The notes under the pieces: model-generated | Database searches by the model: none | Told to the model about the DNA's origin: nothing | The model's input: the letters and a program-made list of their open reading frames with translations, nothing else | Shown: one piece after another, positions 15,395 through 18,993 of the stretch | Position numbering within the stretch: position 1 is the first letter of the stretch | Layout: each line of letters starts with the position of its first letter | Program-made: the position numbers and the translations under genes | Source of the DNA: an uncultured Ruminococcus sp. | Lineage (GTDB): Bacteria > Bacillota > Clostridia > Oscillospirales > Ruminococcaceae | Assembly (NCBI RefSeq): GCF_937915125.1 | Contig: NZ_CALDMP010000027.1 | Span: forward strand, 1-18,993 | DNA: 18,993 nucleotides | Direction of reading: 5' to 3'

Positions 15395-15757
15395 ATGAAT
15401 CTGACAAAAGCACTGGAACTGGAAAATAGTATGTGGAAAACTGCAAAAAATAGAGATGCTAAAGGGTTTTTAAAAGTTGTTTCGCCAGAGGCAGTAATGG
15501 TTTGCGGCGGATACAGGTGCTTGGGAAAAGAATACGCGGAGATAATTCGCCTTTTTGACTGCAAATCATATGATATTGATTGTTTTGAGATCGTACATGA
15601 AGATGCTGATTCTTTTCAGGTACACTATATCCTAAAAATGGAGGTCGAAAATATGCAGAATCATGACCTTGAAGGAACATTTCATATTACAACTACATGG
15701 CATTTCAAAGATGGAATATGGAAGGTTGTTTTTAATATGGATCAAAGAATAGATTGA
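15395..15757 (+). CDS. NTF2-like/SnoaL-type (DUF4440-like) protein
   Basis: A 120-aa protein with the pattern of the NTF2-like fold used by DUF4440/SnoaL proteins. An N-terminal helix pair (LELENSMWKTAKNRDAKGF) is followed by SPEAVMVCGG, a helix with the YAEII stretch, and then strands ending TTTWHFKDGIWKVVFNMD. The W-x-F-K-D-G-x-W-K-V-V ending is typical of such proteins. The function is unknown; the fold serves as enzyme, carrier or immunity protein. The start is fixed by a strong AGGAGGG (15384-15390) four bases before ATG 15395. It is AT-rich like the cyclase gene 74 bp upstream, with which it probably forms a small unit, and it is followed by a good terminator at 15823-15859. Confidence 0.75.
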   Translation: MNLTKALELENSMWKTAKNRDAKGFLKVVSPEAVMVCGGYRCLGKEYAEIIRLFDCKSYDIDCFEIVHEDADSFQVHYILKMEVENMQNHDLEGTFHITTTWHFKDGIWKVVFNMDQRID

Positions 15758-15822
15758 TAAATTTTGATTAGCCTATACAATTTCAATTGCAATGAAGTAC
15801 AACGGCGCTCATAACAAAAAAT

Positions 15823-15859
15823 AAAGCCGCTTTTTCCATAGCATAGCAAAAGCGACTTT
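15823..15859 (+). terminator. Intrinsic terminator-like hairpin after the NTF2-like gene
   Basis: A 12-bp stem AAAGCCGCTTTT/AAAAGCGACTTT with one mismatch and a 13-base loop. The inner stem is A/T-rich and T-rich sequence follows (TTTGTATTCGTTT). The flanking A and T runs make it usable from either strand. It lies 66 bp past the NTF2-like stop and 30 bp before repeat copy C, between convergent genes. Confidence 0.65.
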
Positions 15860-15888
15860 GTATTCGTTTATTGAGAAAAGGACATTTT

Positions 15889-16062
15889 AGGCAACACCGC
15901 ACAAAGAGCGCCTTCCGGCTTTGCACGTCATATGCTTGCATCTTTTCCGTCATATTTCACAAAAATGCTCGTGAATACACAAAGTATTCACTGCGCTTTT
16001 TGTTTCATCTGACGAAAAATCTGACGGCGCATCTAACGCACAATCTTTGTGCGGTATTGCCT
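15889..16062 (+). repeat. Complete foldback repeat element (copy C, 174 bp)
   Basis: The same element as 14495-14681, with the same terminal repeats. The central hairpin GTGAATAC-ACAAA-GTATTCAC is at 15971-15991. It differs by scattered substitutions and lacks the 13-base addition. In the left hairpin the loop reads GCCTTCCGGC, giving an alternative inner stem where copy B has a longer outer stem. The right end meets the stop codon of the minus-strand ydbC gene directly, and the element sits between two convergent genes. A possible 2-bp duplication (TT) flanks it. No open reading frame of note was seen. Confidence 0.93.
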
Positions 16063-16296
16063 TTATTCAAAAGAATCCAGATCCAGTTCTGCAAGCAAAT
16101 CCTTTAGGGCTGCCACCTCATTTGCGGTCAGGGTCACGCCCTTCCCCATTTTACTGTGATCCGGCGCCCAGTCACGAAGATCATATTTCGGTTCCCGGTC
16201 GTTCCAGCTGATCAGATTCAGTTCCTTGTTCCAGCCTCTTGCATTCTCTCCGATGCTGCCGATGTGCTCGACGATCTCATACTTCAGTTCTGCCAT
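16063..16296 (-). CDS. YdbC/PC4-like single-strand-DNA-binding protein
   Basis: A 77-aa protein of the YdbC family, the bacterial relatives of the eukaryotic coactivator PC4 (p15). These bind single-stranded DNA or RNA as dimers and may act in transcription or replication. Seen here are FEIVEHIG-like EIVEHIGSIGE, GWNKELNLISWNDREPKYDLRDWAPDH and the lysine-containing MGKGVTLTANEVAALKDLL, covering essentially the whole family pattern at the expected length. The ATG (16294-16296) follows GAGGAGAAATCAAC on the minus strand, a strong ribosome binding site. It is transcribed alone from the promoter at 16353-16381. Its TAA stop is followed immediately by the AGGCAA end of repeat copy C. Confidence 0.92.
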   Translation of the reverse strand: MAELKYEIVEHIGSIGENARGWNKELNLISWNDREPKYDLRDWAPDHSKMGKGVTLTANEVAALKDLLAELDLDSFE

Positions 16297-16352
16297 GTTG
16301 ATTTCTCCTCTTCATTGATAAAATCGTGCGCAAATGGACCTGCGCTTTTTCT

Positions 16353-16381
16353 ATTATATCGGATATCCAAGGAAAAAGCAA
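16353..16381 (-). promoter_or_regulatory. Promoter of the YdbC/PC4-like gene
   Basis: Read on the minus strand: -35 TTGCTT (16381-16376), a 17-bp spacer, then -10 TATAAT (16358-16353). It uses the same -35 hexamer as the speD promoter. It gives a leader of about 50 nt to the gene start at 16296. Confidence 0.8.
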
Positions 16382-16408
16382 CCGTGAAAAATGGCGTTTT
16401 TTTCAGAA

Positions 16409-16424
16409 TTGGTGAATTCACCAA
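16409..16424. promoter_or_regulatory. 16-bp perfect palindrome, candidate operator
   Basis: TTGGTGAATTCACCAA is a perfect inverted repeat with no spacer, of the length usual for a dimeric regulator site. It lies 32 bp upstream of a TATAAT (16456-16461) that has no recognisable -35, which would fit an activator site for the VTC-DUF4956 unit. It is also about 50 bp upstream of the divergent ydbC -10. No second copy was noticed in the window. Confidence 0.45.
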
Positions 16425-16455
16425 AAACATTAAGATTATTTCAAGCATTCTATTC

Positions 16456-16461
16456 TATAAT
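16456..16461 (+). promoter_or_regulatory. Possible -10 element for the VTC-DUF4956 operon
   Basis: A TATAAT with correct bases but no -35 match at 16-18 bp spacing (the sequence there is AGATTA). It would give a leader of about 95 nt. The call rests on the -10 alone and on its place ahead of the VTC gene. Confidence 0.4.
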
Positions 16462-16529
16462 GACTATAACATCAAAAATACGGTTCCATTGATTCGTATG
16501 ACAATACAAAAATACAAAGAAAGGGGGAA

Positions 16530-16555
16530 CCTGTACCGGCATGACCGGATACAGG
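16530..16555 (+). promoter_or_regulatory. Hairpin between Shine-Dalgarno and start codon of the VTC gene
   Basis: CCTGTACCGG (16530-16539) pairs with CCGG-A-TACAGG (16545-16555), ten base pairs with one bulged A and a five-base loop. The purine-rich GAAAGGGGG site lies just before the stem (16519-16527) and the ATG is 7 bp after it (16563). With the stem folded, the effective spacing is about 9 nt; unfolded it is 35. A weak AGGG inside the 3' arm would instead be masked by the stem. An in-frame TGA at 16542-16544 rules out any start further upstream. Confidence 0.6.
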
Positions 16556-16562
16556 GCGTGTT

Positions 16563-17342
16563 ATGGCAGCAATTCAGACATTTGCACGGAAAGAAATAAA
16601 ATTTCTTCTGACGAACCAGCAATATCATGATATCCTGCCGCTTCTGACAGAGTACATGAACCCGGACAAATTCTGCGTGGATGGCAGAGAGTATGGAATC
16701 TATAATATTTATTATGATACGCCGGACGATTTTCTCATCCGGGAATCTCTCGCGAAGCCTTATTATAAGGAGAAGATCCGGCTCCGGAGCTACCTCTCCC
16801 CAGCGAATCCGGATGATACGGTTTTTCTGGAAATCAAAAAGAAGATCGGCGGTATTGTGAACAAGCGGCGTGTTACCATGACACTTGCGCAGGCAGAGGC
16901 ATACATGGAACGGAACATTCGCCCGGACTTTGGCGGCAATTACATTCAGGAACAGGTCATGGATGAGATCGACGCATTCCGACGGCGGTATGATGTCCGC
17001 CCGAAACAGTATATCAGCTATCAGCGTGCAGCTTATTTTGGAAAGAATGACCCGGACTTCCGCCTGACCTTTGACCGGGCATTGACCGGACGGCGCAGTG
17101 ATGTGACCTTGACCCAAAAAAGCTATGGGGACTTTCTGATCCCCGAGGATTCTCGGCTCATGGAAGTCAAGATCGCCGATTCCATGCCCATGTGGCTGGC
17201 AGAAGAGCTGGCAAAATTGCAGGTCTATAAGACCAGCTTTTCTAAGTACGGTCGCGCCTATGAAATGTATATTCAAAATCAGCTGGAGTGGACTCGTCCT
17301 CAGCTGCAAGTAGAAAAAAGGAGAAATTACGACTATGCTTAA
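16563..17342 (+). CDS. VTC domain protein (polyphosphate polymerase-like)
   Basis: A 259-aa cytoplasmic protein with the VTC domain, a triphosphate-tunnel-metalloenzyme barrel. In yeast Vtc4 this barrel makes inorganic polyphosphate from ATP. The basic and acidic residues that line the tunnel are visible in order: FARKEIKF (7-14), YYDTPD (50-55), KEKIRLRSY (69-77), FLEIKKK (88-94), KRR (101-103), LMEVKI (199-204) and SFSKYGRAY (225-233). Bacterial members are soluble and are commonly encoded with DUF4956 membrane proteins, as here. Polyphosphate synthesis by this protein is inferred from the fold and not shown. ATG 16563 is the only possible start in frame. The last 8 bp overlap the DUF4956 gene. 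Confidence 0.93.
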   Translation: MAAIQTFARKEIKFLLTNQQYHDILPLLTEYMNPDKFCVDGREYGIYNIYYDTPDDFLIRESLAKPYYKEKIRLRSYLSPANPDDTVFLEIKKKIGGIVNKRRVTMTLAQAEAYMERNIRPDFGGNYIQEQVMDEIDAFRRRYDVRPKQYISYQRAAYFGKNDPDFRLTFDRALTGRRSDVTLTQKSYGDFLIPEDSRLMEVKIADSMPMWLAEELAKLQVYKTSFSKYGRAYEMYIQNQLEWTRPQLQVEKRRNYDYA

Positions 17343-18087
17343 CACAATTTCCAATATGTTCGCCGCTGCAAATGCGGATCTGTCCTCTTTGATGTCTGTC
17401 GTAGGGAGTGCGACAGGAACAACCGTTTCTGTGAAAGACATGCTGTTTGCACTGCTGTTGGGCGTTGTCATGGGCTTCCTGATCAGCCTGGTGTACATCA
17501 TCACCCACCGCAAATCCGGCTATACCCAGAGCTATGTACTGACTCTGCTCATGCTGCCCCCGATCGTTGCCATCGTTCTAGTAATGATCAATTCTATGGC
17601 AAGTGCTCTGAGCTTGGCAGGCGTATTCACTCTCTGCCGTTATCGTACTGTTCCAGGCGACCCGAAGGATATCACCTATGTTTTCTTCGCTATGGCAACC
17701 GGCGTTATCTGCGGTATCAACAGCGGCAGCCACGTCTGGTTTGTGTTCGTATTCTTTGCCATTGTGGCAGCGGTACTTATTCTCGTGGAATTCCTCCACT
17801 ACGGCGTCTGCAAGACCAGCAGCATGACCCTGAAGATCACCATTCCGGAAAACCTCAACTATGTGGGACTCTTTGACGAACTGCTGGACAAGAATACTAC
17901 CAGCTGGCACCTGAAGCGTGTCAAGACTACCAATTTCGGCTCCCTGTTTGAACTGATCTACAGCCTTGAACTGAAAAACGATGTGGATCAGAAACAGTTC
18001 ATTGACGACCTGAGAAAACTGAACGGCAACCTGACCGTCATCCTCTCTTTGTATCGCTATGAAGATCAGATCTATGAGCAAAAGTAA
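17335..18087 (+). CDS. DUF4956 family membrane protein
   Basis: A 250-aa membrane protein with predicted segments at about 36-56, 68-88, 113-128 and 134-153. Between the second and third lies the family signature, seen as LAGVFTLCRYRTVPGDPKDITYVF (read in two parts: 95-108 and 109-118). The C-terminal 95 residues are soluble and resemble a small alpha-beta (ACT-like) domain. The biochemical role is unknown; constant pairing with VTC proteins suggests it anchors polyphosphate synthesis to the membrane or works with it. The gene overlaps the VTC gene by 8 bp and uses an AAGGAG (17318-17323) located inside it. A strong terminator follows, so the two form a complete two-gene operon. No CotH gene, a frequent third partner, is present. 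Confidence 0.92.
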   Translation: MLNTISNMFAAANADLSSLMSVVGSATGTTVSVKDMLFALLLGVVMGFLISLVYIITHRKSGYTQSYVLTLLMLPPIVAIVLVMINSMASALSLAGVFTLCRYRTVPGDPKDITYVFFAMATGVICGINSGSHVWFVFVFFAIVAAVLILVEFLHYGVCKTSSMTLKITIPENLNYVGLFDELLDKNTTSWHLKRVKTTNFGSLFELIYSLELKNDVDQKQFIDDLRKLNGNLTVILSLYRYEDQIYEQK

Positions 18088-18151
18088 TTTCTTGATTTGA
18101 TAAAATAAGCATATTTGTTTTGGATTATACATAGCATTTCATTTTGGCGAA

Positions 18152-18178
18152 AAAACCGTAGGATTATCCTGCGGTTTT
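18152..18178 (+). terminator. Intrinsic terminator of the VTC-DUF4956 operon
   Basis: An 11-bp stem AAAACCGTAGG/CCTGCGGTTTT (one G-T pair) with loop ATTAT, ending in a T-rich tract (TTTTCTTTT). It lies 65 bp past the DUF4956 stop. The A run on the 5' side means it may also work on the opposite strand. Confidence 0.85.
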
Positions 18179-18220
18179 CTTTTATAATCAAAAATCTGCA
18201 TATTCAATTATATAATCTGC

Positions 18221-18248
18221 TTGACAAATTATGAAAAAGTGGTATAAT
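18221..18248 (+). promoter_or_regulatory. Consensus sigma-A promoter for the ribbon-helix-helix gene
   Basis: Perfect TTGACA (18221-18226), a 16-bp spacer and perfect TATAAT (18243-18248) with an upstream TG (extended -10). It is the best promoter in the window. Its -10 lies downstream of an ATG at 18231, so that ATG cannot be the translation start. Confidence 0.88.
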
Positions 18249-18278
18249 AAAAATAACGAAAGACACGGAGGTGAGTGG

Positions 18279-18941
18279 ATGAAACGAAGCACATACAGTT
18301 TGATCCTTATGGATGATGTGGTTGCGGCAATTGACCGACTTGCAGTACAGCAAGGGACGAGCCGTTCCAATCTCATCAATCAGATCCTGGCGGAGCATGT
18401 GAGCTGTACGACACCGGAACAGCAGATGCGGCAGGTGTTTTCCTGTATGATGCAGCAGATGGATCCTGCGTTCCGCATACAGGAGCAAGGCTCTGACGCC
18501 ATGCTTTCCGTGTTCGGGTCGGTGCAGTACAAGTACCGCCCCACCATTCGCTACAGTGTGGAACTGCTGCGTGATTTGCGCCGGGAAGAGATCGGACAGC
18601 TGAAAATTTCCTGCCGTACTCAGAGCCGGACGCTGCTGGATGCCATGCAGACCTTCTTTCAATTCTGGGTACGGCTGGAACAGGCATATGACCCCAAGGG
18701 TGCATGCGCCCAGGGACTGTATGAGATCGCACCAGGCCGCATGACACGTGTGTTGCTGCGCCATGGAATCCGGGCAGATGATGCCCTGGGGATGGCTGTG
18801 GGAGAGTATATCCGCATGTTCCACGCTGTGCTGCAATCCTATTTCACCGGGTTACAGCAGGAACTGCCGGGGGCTGTTTTACAGCATACGCTGGAGCAGC
18901 AGTATCTGGCGATACGCCAGAAACAGGCGTATCAATTGTAG
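18279..18941 (+). CDS. Ribbon-helix-helix (CopG-like) DNA-binding protein with long C-terminal domain
   Basis: A 220-aa protein. Residues 2-42 fit a ribbon-helix-helix domain: RSTYSLILMDD (beta strand), VVAAIDRLAVQQ (helix), GTSRSNLINQILAEHV (turn and second helix). The remaining 175 residues are soluble, rich in Gln, Arg and Met, and match no family I know, so the protein is larger than a simple CopG repressor or antitoxin. The start at 18279 is set by GGAGGTG (18267-18273) and by the consensus promoter just upstream; an in-frame ATG at 18231 lies between the -35 and -10 elements. No toxin partner is visible. The TAG stop is formed by the last T of the gene and the AG of repeat copy D. Confidence 0.8.
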   Translation: MKRSTYSLILMDDVVAAIDRLAVQQGTSRSNLINQILAEHVSCTTPEQQMRQVFSCMMQQMDPAFRIQEQGSDAMLSVFGSVQYKYRPTIRYSVELLRDLRREEIGQLKISCRTQSRTLLDAMQTFFQFWVRLEQAYDPKGACAQGLYEIAPGRMTRVLLRHGIRADDALGMAVGEYIRMFHAVLQSYFTGLQQELPGAVLQHTLEQQYLAIRQKQAYQL

Positions 18942-18993
18942 GCAACACCGCACAAAGAGCGCCTGCCGGCTTTGCACGTCATATGCTTGCATC
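18940..18993 (+). repeat. Left end of foldback repeat element (copy D, cut by window end)
   Basis: It starts with AGGCAACACCGCACAAAG and matches the first 54 bases of copy C with a single difference (G for T in the left loop). The left inner stem (GCC/GGC) is therefore kept, as CCTGCCGG. Its first two bases supply the AG of the TAG stop codon of the preceding gene. It continues beyond the window. Confidence 0.9.

Noticed and set aside
16156..16599. Plus-strand open frame of 147 codons across the ydbC gene and the VTC leader
   Set aside because: It is antisense to the well-supported YdbC gene and out of frame with the VTC gene; no family features were seen.
16541..16628. Short leader-peptide frame (about 29 codons) starting inside the VTC leader hairpin and overlapping the VTC start
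   Set aside because: Spacing to the Shine-Dalgarno is 13 bp, the ATG lies in the hairpin loop, and the peptide has no recognisable pattern. Translational coupling is possible but not supported.

Overview
The window looks like a chromosomal segment of a gut Clostridia bacterium, probably a Ruminococcus-like member of the Oscillospiraceae. This rests on moderate-GC core genes, Firmicutes-type AGGAGG ribosome binding sites, a lon-engB-lysA order, a YdbC/PC4 protein and a VTC-DUF4956 pair. The species cannot be fixed from the sequence alone. No rRNA, tRNA, CRISPR array, transposase or phage gene was seen.

Layout. Positions 72-4409 (minus strand) hold a housekeeping operon, lon then engB then lysA, read from a good sigma-A-type promoter at 4586-4614 with a leader of about 170 nt. 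A divergent promoter at 4728-4756 starts a long plus-strand run, 4845-14464. It contains speD, an Orn/Lys/Arg decarboxylase (SpeA-like), a GNAT acetyltransferase, a membrane zinc-ribbon protein, an 84-aa orphan, speE, a DUF1963/YwqG protein, a carboxyspermidine dehydrogenase fused to DUF1232, a DUF4288-like protein, nspC and a radical SAM protein. This is a polyamine cluster carrying both known routes from putrescine to spermidine: decarboxylated-SAM aminopropylation (SpeD/SpeE), and the aspartate-semialdehyde route (carboxyspermidine dehydrogenase/decarboxylase). Several small unrelated genes are interleaved.

Positions 14495-16062 hold an AT-richer two-gene block (a cyclase-family hydrolase and an NTF2-like protein) bounded by two full copies of a repeat. 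A minus-strand ydbC gene follows. Then comes a polyphosphate-polymerase-like VTC protein overlapping a DUF4956 membrane protein, with an unusual leader (16-bp perfect palindrome, and a hairpin between the Shine-Dalgarno and the start codon). A ribbon-helix-helix protein with its own consensus promoter ends the window.

The most striking non-coding signal is a 174-187 bp foldback element with imperfect 18-bp terminal inverted repeats. It occurs as two complete copies, two copies cut by the window ends, and one decayed inverted fragment. All lie at gene 3' ends, and three of them touch or supply the stop codon of the adjacent gene. It looks like a MITE-type repeat that may act as a mobile terminator or 3'-end RNA structure.
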